Part shown: positions 45,475 to 56,284 of the stretch, piece by piece | Numbering within the stretch: position 1 is the stretch's first letter | Layout: every line of letters starts with the position of its first letter | From: Amorphophallus konjac | Taxonomy: Eukaryota > Streptophyta > Magnoliopsida > Alismatales > Araceae | Assembly (NCBI GenBank): GCA_022559845.1 | Contig: JAHNEJ010001962.1 | Coordinates: 110,401-174,400, forward strand | Reading direction: 5' to 3' | Length of the DNA stretch: 64,000 bases | Translations under genes and position numbers: made by a program | Notes under the pieces: generated by a model | Told to the model about the DNA's origin: nothing | Seen by the model: the letters and a program-made list of their open reading frames with translations, nothing else | Databases searched by the model: none

Positions 45475-45670
45475 GATAGGGTTGTGGGGGTCCGGCTGGA
45501 TAGAGGGGTCTAGCTCGGGAGGGGGGTCCGGTGGAGTGGGGGGTCTAGCTGGGGAGGGGGTCCAACATGATTTTGGTGTCCGGTTGGAGAGGAGGGGACG
45601 GTCTGGCTAGGGAGGGAGGTTTAGCACGGTGGGGAGGGGGTCTGGCAAGGTTGGGGGTCTGGCAGTGTTG
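45475..45670. repeat. G-rich tandem array inside the CACTA, segment 4
   Basis: Final part of the array (GGGGGTCCGGCTGGA, GGGGGGTCCGGTGGAGTGG). It then passes into non-repetitive CACTA interior around 45670. Confidence 0.82.
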
Positions 45671-46308
45671 AGGCATATCAATTAGATGTTGTTTATAATT
45701 TGATGTTCTTTAAATTTGATGTATGCACATTAATTAGATATTCTTTAATTATATTGGGGTGTTCCATGGAGCTCACGTGCGTGGGTGTAACTTAACATTA
45801 CATGCACGTTAGCTCGTATGGGGAGTGTGTGTTAAGCCAGTGTCAATGAACCTGCCCGTTCAAGATTTTTTGATTGATCTGTATGTTCTTATTTTTTGAT
45901 GAGAATGTATATATCTAACATAAAATCTTGAATTGTCCCGTTTGGACAATCTATGAATATTTAATCGCACTTACATGATTATTTACTAGATGTATTTGTA
46001 CAGTTTGATAAAAAAATTGATTGCGTCTTCTCATTTTTCTCTGGCATACCTTTATTGATTTAACTTATTTTCTTAACCAATTATTAGTAAGTATTTAAGA
46101 AAAATTCTTAGAAATGTGGAAAGATATTTTCAAATTTTTCAGCAAACTATACAACACATATAGTAAGTTATCGTACGATTAAATATTCATAGATGGGTTA
46201 AAAAGTGATAATCTAAATAATTGTCCCTTCCTATTCAATTTGTCTACGTCGAACAATGTAAGAAAAAAATTTAAGAATAATTAACATTGATTATTTGGTG
46301 CAGGGAGA
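45671..46308. other. CACTA interior upstream of the transposase
   Basis: AT-rich DNA with no open frame of note. The bases before the transposase ATG (TTATTTGGTGCAGGGAGA, AG at 46302-46303) could be a splice acceptor, so an upstream exon may lie here, but I cannot identify one. Confidence 0.4.
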
Positions 46309-47274
46309 ATGTCTATAGAGCGACGATGGATGTATCGTAGAACAATTGGCGTGATCGTGCCTGAGGAGTTTAATGATGAAGTATCGACCTTCATTGCATT
46401 TGCATCTAGGAATCCAAGTGTAATAGATGATAAGGGTCATATATGATGTCCCTATTTAAAAATGTAAGAACTTAAGGTTCTATTCAAGATACAACGTTGA
46501 GCATCATCTGTACTACAAAGGGTTCGTGTAAGACTATGTGAACTGGTCTGAACATGGTAAGACTATTGGTCGTACGAGTAAGCCAATGTTGAAGGCACAA
46601 TCATGTACATGGACATGGTTTTGTATGCGGTAGGTCCTGAATTGTGTTCAATGGTTGGTCCCATTTAATGTTTATCAGGAACATGGATACAAAGAAGAAG
46701 TGTCGAACGATATAGCTAGAAGATTTTATTAATTATTAAAGTGTGTTGATGAGTCGTTGTAGGTTGGATGTCAGAATCCCACTCAATTGTCTGCGGTGCC
46801 ACAATTACTGAATTTGAAGTCTGAATTTCACATCAGTAAGAGTTATTTTGATTGTCTCCTCCTCGTCATCAAGAGCATATTGTCTCGAGATGAGAAGTTG
46901 CCCGACAATTTCTACTGTGTAAAGAAGATGGTCAATGAGTTAGGGATTAGACGTGAAAATAAATACATGCCCTAATCATTGTACGTTATATTACAAAGAG
47001 GATGGAGAGAAGACATCTTGTTCCATTTGTAATGCTGCTCGGTTGAAACCTAAGAGAGGGGGCAATAGGAAGTAGAAAGATGTACCTTACAAGTCATTGT
47101 GGTACTTCCTTCTCACCCCTAGACTTTAGCAGTTATATATGCCCTCGAAGATATATAGATCGATATATGAGATGGCACACCGAAAAAGTTCACCGTGACG
47201 AGGACATAATCAGTCATCCTGCAGATGGTGAAGCATGGATCTATTTCAACCATGCTCATCCTATGTTTTCAATG
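46309..47274 (+). pseudogene. CACTA transposase remnant (Transpos_assoc plus start of Transposase_21)
   Basis: Starts MSIERRWMYRRTIGVIVPEE at 46309 and follows the transposase-associated domain of plant CACTA elements up to a TGA at 46444-46446 in the place of an expected Arg before CPYLK. A frameshift follows almost at once. Further conserved blocks are LSAVPQLLNLKSEFHISKSY, LPDNFYCVKKMVNELGI (46790-46950) and RYMRWHTEKVHRDED with SHPADGEAWIYFNHAHPMF (47160-47270), which open the Transposase_21 region. The frame then stops and tandem repeats begin, so the catalytic remainder is gone. Confidence 0.85.
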
Positions 47275-47285
47275 TAGTGACTCAA

Positions 47286-47915
47286 GGGAGCTGACAGAAT
47301 TCAAATCGGATTCTCGGTTTGGACTCGATGCTCAAATCACCTATTTAGAAATTGAGTATACAACCAAAGAAGTTGGGTTCAGGGTCCAATATTTGAAATA
47401 TCGATCCGATCGGTGTGTCGATTATTTCAACACGACTGGAGATGTGTGAGTGACATGTGAGAGTTGACGGAATATAAATCGGATTCCTGATTTGGACTTA
47501 GCGCTCAAATCACCCATTTAGGAATTAAATTAAGTGTAAAATCAAATAAGTTGGGTTCAAGAGCCCAATATTTGAAATATTGGTCCGGTCGGCGTACTAA
47601 TTCTTCCAACACGACTAGAGATATGTGAGTGACTAGTGGGGTCTGACGGAATCCAAATCAGATTGTCAGTTCGAGCTCATCACTTAAATCACATACATGG
47701 GAATTAAGTTAAGTATAAAAGCAAAGAAGTCGAGTTCGGGGTTCTAATATTTGAAATACTAGTCCAATCGACATGTCAGTTGTTCCAATAAAACTAGAGA
47801 AATGACAATGACCTGTGGGAGCTAATAGAATCTAAAGCAGATTCCTAGTTTGGACTCGGCACTCAAAACAACCCATTTAGGAATTAATATAAGTATAAGA
47901 CTAAGGAATTCCAAA
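47286..47915. repeat. Four ~172-180 bp tandem repeats replacing the transposase C-terminal part
   Basis: Units start near 47286, 47458, 47637 and 47817 (the last partial). Each begins with a form of GAGCTGACGGAATCCAAATC, then a GGACTCGGCGCTCAAATCACC-like block, and (in the full units) ends near CGACTAGAGATGTGTGAGTG. Units are clearly diverged, so the array is old. Confidence 0.85.
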
Positions 47916-48229
47916 TGAAATTTTTATTTTTATTTATTTAAAAATTATTTACACATGTCTAATGTTCTTTTATTTTACATGTCCAATGTAAGATTCTATT
48001 ACACGTTCACTGCATGATGACGGGAGAAACGCAGAGGATGATGAGGAGGATCTTACTTGCTTTTTTTAGCTATTGTAATAAAATTGTACTTTTTAAATAT
48101 TGTATTTTTATGTTTGATATTAGTAATTTTCAAATGTCATTATGTGTTTGATATTTGTGTTTGATGTACTTTTATTGTTGAAACAAGTTTTTGATATTTT
48201 TATAAAATTAATATTTAAAAATGAAAATA

Positions 48230-48699
48230 TGTAGCGATAGATTTGTAAGGGAATCTTTCCGCCTCTAAATTATTTTCAACAAATTTGAAACGGATTTGCG
48301 ACGAAAATTAAATTCAGCGACGGATTTGAGGGGAATTACAGTCAAAATTACGATGGATTAACGTCAGATAGCATGTCGTCGCTAAAACCAATGTCGATCA
48401 TTCATAGACAGATTTGAGATGGAATATGACGTCGCAAATTTACGACGGATTAGCATCACATTACCATTCCATCGTTAAGAAATGATGTCGATCATTCAAC
48501 AATGAATTGGAGATAGAATTATTCCATCATAAATTTGTTATCGATTTACGATGAAAAATTGGTTCATCACAAATTAGCAAGTATTTTTAAGCGGCGGACG
48601 TGATCTGTCACTAATCTGTCGCTCAACCGTTTCCCGATAGATTAGTTATGAATTTATGAAGTACATTATCTGTTGCGAATCTCGCATTTTCTTATAGTG
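48230..48699. repeat. Right subterminal repeats and terminus of the CACTA element
   Basis: Many copies of motifs related to GACGGATTTGAG, AATTTACGACGGATTAG and GTCGCTAAAACC in both orientations, ending in ATTTTCTTATAGTG. They resemble the motifs at 27400-27960, as expected for the two ends of one CACTA transposon. Confidence 0.78.
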
Positions 48700-49200
48700 G
48701 GACTTAGGTTCCAAGCATGCAACAGTTGTGAGTGTGGCATGCGGGATGTGCATGGCTGAATGCGATGTAGAGCATATCCCAGTGGGATTTGGTCTCTTTG
48801 TGAATGTGGATGAGGACATCGGCCTCCGAGGCTATGGCTTTGGGCATCTCGGAAGTCTATAAATACAAAGTCTCTCTTCCTTGTTTAACAGATAACCTAA
48901 AGGCAAGTTTTGGGGTGAGACATCTTGGAGAGAGAGATCTTGTAGAGAGCTTGAGAGAGTTTTGTAAAGAGGATTTATTTATTCTTGGGTGAGGGTGAAA
49001 CTTTGTAAATTTTCTCTACATCTAGTGAAGTTCTTGATTGTTGTTGTCTCCGGTGGACGAAAGAGGTCACCTCTGAATGACTTAAATTCTTGTGTTCTAG
49101 CCTAGTGTGATTGTTTTCTTCTTCCCTCTCCTTTCTTCTTATCATGTGGATCTAAATCCAGTGTGTTACTCTGCTCATCAGAGTGGTCAATGTCATAACA
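48700..49200 (+). repeat. Copia 5' LTR, second fragment
   Basis: Continues the LTR broken at 27366. It aligns with 56431-56655 through GGCATGCGGGATGTGCATGG, the CTTGTGTTCTAGCCTAGTGTG block and the terminal TCATAACA. The 3' copy lacks an internal piece of roughly 270 bp. Confidence 0.85.
48858..48865 (+). promoter_or_regulatory. TATA box of the copia 5' LTR
   Basis: TATAAATA in the context AAGTCTATAAATACAAAG, placed about 340 bp before the LTR end and lying in the segment missing from the 3' LTR copy. Likely original retrotransposon promoter, now cut off from upstream LTR sequence by the CACTA insertion. Confidence 0.6.
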
Positions 49201-49202
49201 AA

Positions 49203-49215
49203 TGGGTATCAAAGC
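49203..49215 (+). other. Copia primer-binding site
   Basis: GGGTATCAAAGCC, two bases beyond the LTR end. It resembles the tRNA-iMet site TGGTATCAGAGC with two mismatches, in keeping with the age of the element. Confidence 0.7.
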
Positions 49216-49269
49216 CAAGTTGGAGTTCGATTTATGCTTCTCGTTGATGGCTGTCAAGTCACATTGGCA

Positions 49270-49838
49270 ATGGAGTTTGATGTTGAAGTGTTCAATGTGA
49301 AATCGAAGGCCTTTAACATTTGGCGATTGAAGATGCAGTCCTTGTTAATGTAACAATGGCTAAGTAAGGCAGTGAAAGGGAAGAAGAGGCTCTACTGGCC
49401 AAGTGGAAAGATGAAGAAAAAGAAAAGTACACAGAGTGCACTCTTGCTGTTATTTGTTTATATTTGGTGGATGATGTGTTGCGAGAGGTTGTAGATGAAG
49501 ACATCTTGACAAATCTCTGGCTCAAGTTGGAATCAAGGTATGTGATAAAGTCTCTTATAAACTATCGGTAGTTGAAGCAACAATTGTTTAGTTTTTGTGT
49601 GAAAGAAGGTATACCCATTGCTAATCATCTAAATGAACATAATAAAATTATTATGGATCTTAAAAATGTTGGTGTTAAAGTTGATGATGAAGACCAAGCC
49701 CTTATATTTTTATATTCTTTTCCTCCTTCGCATGAGCATTTCGTTGATACTTTATTGTATTTCGTTGATACTTTATTGTATGGGAGAGATGATATCTCCC
49801 TAGAAGATATCAAGTCTTCCCTAAACTCTAAGTAGTTG
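49270..49838 (+). pseudogene. Copia gag remnant
   Basis: Opens MEFDVEVFNVKSKAFNIWRL but meets a stop within 30 codons. The typical copia gag core is readable afterwards in shifted frames: KYTECTLAVICLYLVDDVLR, LWLKLESRY, LKQQLFSFCVKEG, then HLNEHNKIIMDLKNVGVKVD, DDEDQALIFLYSFPPSHEHF and DDISLEDIKSSLNSK. A 24-bp direct duplication repeats FVDTLLY (49743-49790). A decayed zinc knuckle (VKCYECNQ) follows near 49970. Confidence 0.85.
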
Positions 49839-50460
49839 AAAAGGTGTACGCTAGAAACTCATGATGAAGATTAGTCAAATGGCCTGATGATGAGAGGGAG
49901 AAGTTAGAAAAAGGAGTTTGAAAAAAATGGTACATCTAAGATCAAAGTCTAAGTCAGCAAAGTGGGTCAAATGCTATGAATGCAATCAAAGAAGGTAAAT
50001 CTAAAAAGATTGTTTGAAGTTTAAAGGGAAAGACAAGATGTAAGAGAGTCTTCTACTAATGCAACAAATGTTGTTCAAGAAAAAATTGTTAATGAATGAG
50101 ATTATTTTGGCTGTCTCTACTGACATTACTGATGATAACTAGATATTTGCTTTAGTTGTACCTTCCACATGTATCATCATAGAGAGTGATTTTCTACTTG
50201 CACATCTGTGAGTAGTGGTATCATGTCCATGCAAGAAAATAGACAATTGTAGTTGTTAGAATTAGTACAATTCAAATCAATATATTTGACAATGTCGATA
50301 GTACATTGGAGGTGCAACACATTCCAGAAGTATAGAAGAGTCTGATCTCCTTGAGTATTTTTGACTCTCATAAATACCGTTTCACAGCAGATAATAGAAT
50401 CTTGAAAATTTCTTGAGGTGCATTGCTTGTGATGAAAGGGAAGCTGATTGATGATCTTTA

Positions 50461-51395
50461 TCATCTACAGGGCAGCATCGTGATGGCCAATGCTAATGTG
50501 GCATCAAGTTCAGATGATGATCTTACCAGATTGTAGCACATACGACTGAGCAGCATTGTGATGGCCAATGCTAATGTGACATCAAGTTCAGATGATGATC
50601 CTACCAGATTGTAGCACATACGACTGGGCCACATCAGTGAAAAATCCATGATGGAGTTGAGCAAGCAAGGTTTGCTTGCTGGTAAGAAGATTGGGAAACT
50701 GCATTTTTGTGAGCACTATGTGTTTAGCAAGCAGTGCAGGGTGAAATTCAATACAATAATTCATGGGACAAAGGACAATGTGGATTATATCCACTCTAAC
50801 CTTTGGGATCCTACTTTGGTTGTCTCGAAGAGTGGTGCAAGTTATTCATTGACCTTGATTGACAATTTCTCAAGAAAAGTCTGGATATATTTTCTAAAGA
50901 AAAAGAATAAGGTGTTCATCACTTTCAAGCAATGGAAGGCATTGATTAAGATGTAGGCCAAAAAGAAAATCAAGCACCTCCATATTGACAATGGCATGGA
51001 ATTTTGCTCGAAAGAGTTTAATGAGTACCTCTATGGGAATGAGAACATCGTTCAACATCACACTGCAGCGAGAATACTATAATAGAACAATGTTGTAGAA
51101 CGGATGAACTAAACACTCTTAGAGAGAGCAAGTATGGTGTCTCAAACAGAGTTGTCAAAAGCATTCTGGGCACAAGCTATCATTACAACTTTCTACTTGG
51201 TGAATAGATCTCTATTCCTAGCCATAGAGTTGAAGACTCCCAAAGAGGTATGGTTTAGTTCTCATTCTGATTACGCCCATCTCATAGTTTTCGATTGTCT
51301 TACATATGCTCATGCTATAGGTGCCATGTTAGAGCCAAGGGCAAAGAATTTCATAGGATATGCACAAACACAGAGTGTGAAGACATATCGATTGT
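50461..51395 (+). pseudogene. Copia GAG-pre-integrase and integrase remnant
   Basis: GAG-pre-integrase is recognised from [20 protein letters not shown] (50604 onward; interrupted by stops just before) with an altered zinc region ([11 protein letters not shown]). The integrase core follows: HSNLWDPT, where the first catalytic Asp of the usual HSDLWGP is Asn; [33 protein letters not shown], with the second Asp; and VVERMN, with the catalytic Glu, then a stop. A short tandem duplication at 50466-50625 repeats SIVMANANV. Several stops remove function. Confidence 0.85.
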
Positions 51396-51879
51396 GATGT
51401 ATCAATCCTCGATCATCCAAGTTTATGATTAATAAAGATGTGGCCTTTAATGAGTCTGCACTGCTTTGAAAGGGAGAGAAATCAACAAAGGAAAGTGGAG
51501 ATCAGGTTAGTGGCATGTACAAGGAGCTAGAGGTGAAGCTTTCAGATAATAGTATAATGCAAGAGGAGACAGTACATTTTCCAAAGGAGAAAGTTGATAT
51601 GCCAGAGAGTAATACAACACAATAGCAGACTACTCAGAGGCATTATAGCTTCGCAATAGACAAAGTGTCGGGTAATCAAACCACCCAACACATATTCTCA
51701 CAGTGGCATGGTAGCTTTCGTCTGTCATATATGATATTGAAAGGGTTGAATCGTGTTTTTATAGAGAAGCAATTGCATTAGATGAGTACTTTAAGTGGTA
51801 GTAAGTTGTGTAAGAGGAAATGTAGTCTCTCCAGAAGAACAAGATATGTGAGTCAATAAAAATATGACCTAGTCAAAAT

Positions 51880-52581
51880 ATTATAAAGTGCAAGTGGGTC
51901 TTCAAGAAGAAGGAAGGAATCCCTAGTGTGGTGAATGCTAGATTCAAGGCATGATTGGTGGCGATGGGTTTTAGTCAACGAGAGAGTATTGACTTCAATA
52001 ACATATTCTCTCCTATCATAAAATATAATTCTATTCATGCATTACTTGTCATAGTTATTTTACTTGATCTGGAGTTGGAGTAACTAGATGTTAAAACAAT
52101 GTTCTTACATGGTGAGTTGGAAGAGCAAATCTACATTGCATCAACCTGAGGGATTCATAGTTTCTGACAAGGAAGACCATGTGTGTATGTTGAAGAAGTC
52201 TTTGTATATATAGTTTGAAGCAATCACCTTAACAGTGGTACAAAAGATTTGATACTTTTATGCTAAGTCAAAGTTACTCCAAGAGTGATTATGATAGTTA
52301 TGTGTATCATAGAAGACTTTCTGACGGTTCATTTATTTATGTGTGGTTGTTTGTGGATGACATGTTGATAACTGTCAAAAACATGTCAGAAATCAATCGC
52401 TTGAAGTCTCAATTGAGTGGTGAACTCGAGATGAAAGATCTTGGAGTAGCAAAGAAAATTTTGAGCATGGAAGTTCACAAGGATTGTAGCACTAAAAAGT
52501 TGTATTTATCACAGAAGAAATATATGGAGAAGGTGTTAGAGCAGGTTGATATGCAGATCAAATTGCAAGGCTGTGAGTACT
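51880..52581 (+). pseudogene. Copia reverse transcriptase remnant
   Basis: RT opens KWVFKKKEGIPSVVNARFKA, then has stops, and continues with VAMGFSQRESIDFNNIFSPI, LDVKTMFLHGELEEQIYI and the catalytic FVDDML within DGSFIYVWLFVDDMLITV (52322-52375). It continues to ELEMKDLGVAKKILSMEV and QKKYMEKVLEQ. The copia sequence breaks off at about 52581 and resumes at 55553. Confidence 0.87.
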
Positions 52582-54658
52582 TCTTTTTTTAAAATTAAGA
52601 TATATTTAGTATTGAAAAAAGGGCCAGTAATCAACACGGAGGGAGACATGCCACCTTACCTTTAGAGAAAGAAAAAGATCATCACGGTTTACATCATTCA
52701 CTGGTATCTTTGAGGCTTTCCAACCATGCAACCACGAGTCTTCATTCTTGTGACTTTTAGATGAGCATATTTTTCTTTCAACGACATCTTTTTCTAACCA
52801 TGACTCTGAAGAACGACCTCATCAATGACTGGCTGAGAATCTATAGTGACATTATCATACCATTCGTCCTCATGTTTTGTAAACTTGAATGGGTGACCCA
52901 GTGACCCAAAATGCAGGTTTTGATTGTCTGAATCCTCTTCCTACTCCTCGATCAATTGGGTTTTTCCAAAGGAACCCACAAACATGGAACGCCTTAACAA
53001 GCCTCTTGTTGGAACACCATAACAGGTCCATTTAGCCTACCGAATGAGAGCCTTATGCAGTAGCAAGTCATTAGCAATTAAATCTTTTATTTCCATATTA
53101 TTGGGATCTTATTGTGCAATGCTCGAGGGTGAGGACATCCCTGGGGCTGAAGGACCTGCTGGGCTGTTGTGGGCCAAAGCAAGAACTGGACTTGCAAACT
53201 CCTCCCCACCATTCGACTTTCGCAAAATGGCAAGAGTCTTCATCAGGTGTAGGGGCACGTAGGGCGCGGCACTAGCTAGCATGCAAGGGCGTGGGTGCAT
53301 GGACAGGTGGTGAAGATATCGGGCTGACTCAAAAATCCGACAAGATGCGGATGAGGCGACATTGTCCAGACTCCGACCCAACTACAGAAGATCCATGTTT
53401 CTTAATATTTGTAGTCATTTATTAGTCTTTTCTTTTTCTTATGTTAGGCATGTGTCATTAGGGTAGATCATGTTCTTTAGGTAGGATATTTTGTAGGGTA
53501 TGAAATCTTTTATGTTTTCTAGGAGGATAGATTTCTTATGTTCACTAGGTTTAATGGATCTCTTATGTTTCCAAGAAATGTCTAGGCTCCTTAGGGTGGC
53601 TCCTTGAGCCTTGAGTCCTCTTTGCCCTTTATATAAGGGTTGTATTGCTATTTGTAATGTAATATAGAATGAATAAAGAAATATTTTAAAAATTTGTGGC
53701 CTTGTCTCCGTGAGGGGAGCTCTATGAGATGTCCCTGAGAGAGGGAGGGTGCTAGCCCACACCCCATCTCCTTACCTTGTTCATTCGTCACCCACCCTCT
53801 CCACCTCCCCTTCCTCCCTCGTTCTCTCACCTACAATGGCAAGAACTCGCTCCTTCTCCCTCAACCCGCTAGAGCAACTCTTCCCCCCTCTCCGACGACC
53901 GGCCTTCTCCAAACCCAAGCGCCCCGCCACCCTCGTCGCCTCCCTTCCTCCCTCCATTCCTCTTGACCGTGAGCACCCCAACACCACCGCCCCTCCTTCC
54001 TTCTCTATAAACCCAAGCCCGAAACCACTATGTGCCACCTCCTCCCTCTACCCCCCACCACGCCTCCTTCATCACCTTCCCCACTAAAACCCTGCCGCCT
54101 GATCTCCCCCTCCCCTTCTATCGGCCCGTAGAAGCAAGAGGACGATGACTTGACCGCCGGTTGTGCACACGCCTCTGCTATCGGTCCTCCGGCCTCCCCC
54201 CTATGTGGCCAACACCAGAGCTCGCGCCTGTCCACCTCGTGCGAGCCTGCTACTAGCCAACACCGCCGCCGCTGCCCTGCCCCCCTCCACTAAGCTCATT
54301 CTTATCTACAATCAAACGTGCCCCCCCCCCCTCTACTTGCACAGCAGCCGCCGCCACCATCTGTTAAGAACGCCGCCCTAGTCTCACTCAGCCGCCCTTG
54401 CCACAATCCCGCCTACAACAGTGCCAACCCCACCCACAGTAGGTTGTCGCCACCGGCGTCCACCCTGACGCCATCGCCAGCTGCGGACATGCCACCCTCT
54501 GTAACAACACAGGGAGCCCACCCCACCCTCCATCCACCTCCCTCCTCCCTCGCCCTCGCTATCCATCTCCCTCCACTACTATCCACCGTCGTCAGCCACC
54601 CGACCACCGGCAACCGCTGCTCCTCTCTCTCTCTCCCTCTGTAATCCCTTCCCCTGTG

Positions 54659-54690
<32 letters not shown>

Positions 54691-55552
54691 TAGTCTTCTC
54701 TCTATCTCTCTCACTCTTATGTAACATAGCAAAATAAAAATAGAAAATGAAGAGAGCAACAATAAAAAGAGTGAGCAACAAAAAAAGTAGAAAAAAAGAA
54801 AAGAAGATGAGGAATATTTCTTTAAAAAAAGAAGAGAGAAGAAGGAAGAAGAAAATATAGAAACAAAAAAGGAGAAGAAAGAAAACAAACTCAGGTTTCG
54901 TCCCGCGTCGTTAGGCAAGGCACTGAAAGCGTTAAGCAAGGCAACACTCTGATTACTCTTCTTGTCACCCACGAGTAGGTGGGCCTGGACATGTGGCGAT
55001 GCAATTGCCACGGCTTGAGGTGCAGCCATAGCTAGGCCACCATAAGTTTGAACTGCAAGGTGAGTTGGGGCGTCAATGATCATGGCCAGCTTGCCAGGGT
55101 CTGTCGTCGCCTTTAGTGGATTGGGATCTCCAGCCGTAATTTGCACCATAGAGGTCGAAGGTTGTTGGGCTAAGGATGCATCACCCAGATTGGTCCAAGT
55201 AGGCTGGGCCTCGTCTGCATTGTCTGCGCTCTCTGGATGGGTTAGATTCCCCACGACCTAAGCCAGTTTAGGGTCCGCAGGAGAAGCAAGTTGGCCCAAC
55301 TCAAGTGGGTCCTCTAAGGGTGTCGGCTTGTCTGCTTGATTTGTGAGAAGGGCCAGGCCTTTAGAAGTCATTGCGGGCTTGTCCACATGAGATGAGCTGG
55401 CCGGAGGATTTGCCATGGAGTTAGATTGCATGTCCAAGATAGTGCCTACCTGATTAAGCGGCGAAGGTGACAATTGGGGAGCCAAAGGAGGAGAGCAACT
55501 GGCAAGTGTAGAGGCCAAATTAGATGGAAGGGTTTCCTCTGTAGCTCCACAA
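52582..55552. mobile_element. Unclassified ~3-kb insertion in the copia element
   Basis: The copia frame reads ...AVST up to 52581 and PLxxHFRLSVADL from 55553, so what lies between is inserted. Its left edge on the minus strand is an A-rich run (TTTTAAAAAAAGA), which would fit a LINE-like 3' tail. No target duplication is visible. Inside are an LTR-like stretch on the plus strand with TTTATATAAG (53626-53635) and AATAAAG (53673), a C-rich segment (53760-54640), (CT)n runs and minus-strand Pro/Ser/Ala-rich frames at 55518-55258 and 55254-54592 separated by one stop. None has a domain I recognise. It may itself be a composite. Confidence 0.6.
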
Positions 55553-56240
55553 CCTTAGATGGAATCCCACTTTAGATTATCTGTTGCAGATCTCACGAAG
55601 ATTGAAAAAGAAATGGAACTAACGACTAAAGTTCCTTATGCGAGTATAGTTGATAGCATCATGTATATATGCTATGGTGTGCACTCAACCAGATATTCCT
55701 CATGTTGTTAGTGTGATTAGAAAGTCTGAGAAATCTAAGGAATATCCATTGAAAGGCTGTAAATTGTGTTCTTCGTTACCTCAAAGGTGTTTCTAATGTG
55801 AGTTTAATATTTCAGAGAGAAAATGGTGATGGTCCTCAACTAGTTGGCTATACTAGTTTAGATTATATATGCAAGTTATCTAGATAAGAGGAGATGCATG
55901 ACATGATATGTTTTCACATTCTCATGCTGTGGTATTAGTTAGAAGGTTGTTTCGTTGTCCATTGGGACTTTGTCAACGACAAAAACTGAGTATATGATAG
56001 TGGTAGAGGGAGTGAAAGAAACATTGTAATTGAGAGGTTTGGTTGGTAATCTGGGACATGTGAAGAAGACATCTTCGGTGTATTATGATAGTCAGAGTGT
56101 CACACATCTGATGAAAAATTAAATGTATTATGAAAGGATCAAATGCATTGATGTTAGGTATCATTTTATTCAGAAGATTTTTACAGTAGAGAACCTAATA
56201 GACATGCTGATAAAGCATATTTCTTCAAAGAAATTCAAAC
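55553..56240 (+). pseudogene. Copia RNase H remnant
   Basis: Resumes at HFRLSVADLTKIEKEMELTT and PYASIVDSIMYICYG, then decays with frameshifts. The copia RNase H signature TKTEYMIVVEGVKET (usual TEAEYMA) is near 55984, and the end IDVRYHFIQKIFTVENLIDM is near 56144-56205. It joins the RT remnant once the insertion is removed. Confidence 0.85.
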
Positions 56241-56284
56241 ATTGCCGAGATTTGATCAACTTGCAAAGTACACGTGATGTGTTC

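Larger units (their letters stand above)
27367..48699 (+). mobile_element. CACTA (En/Spm-type) DNA transposon, split by three retrotransposons
   Basis: Left end CACTACTCCAAGAAAAT and right end ATTTTCTTATAGTG are imperfect inverted versions of the plant CACTA terminus. Next to both ends are subterminal repeats built on CGACGGATTTG/AATCCGTCGC-like words (27400-27960 and 48230-48690), as usual for this superfamily. A degraded CACTA transposase lies at 46309-47274. Net size without insertions is about 6.2 kb. Flanking triplets are GTA and GGA, an imperfect 3-bp duplication. Filling of the copia LTR on both sides independently fixes the boundaries. Catalytic transposase sequence is missing, so it is non-autonomous. 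Confidence 0.87.

Noticed and set aside
53749..54644. Pro-rich plus-strand frames
   Set aside because: C-rich low-complexity DNA within the copia-nested insertion; no domain, and frames shift repeatedly.
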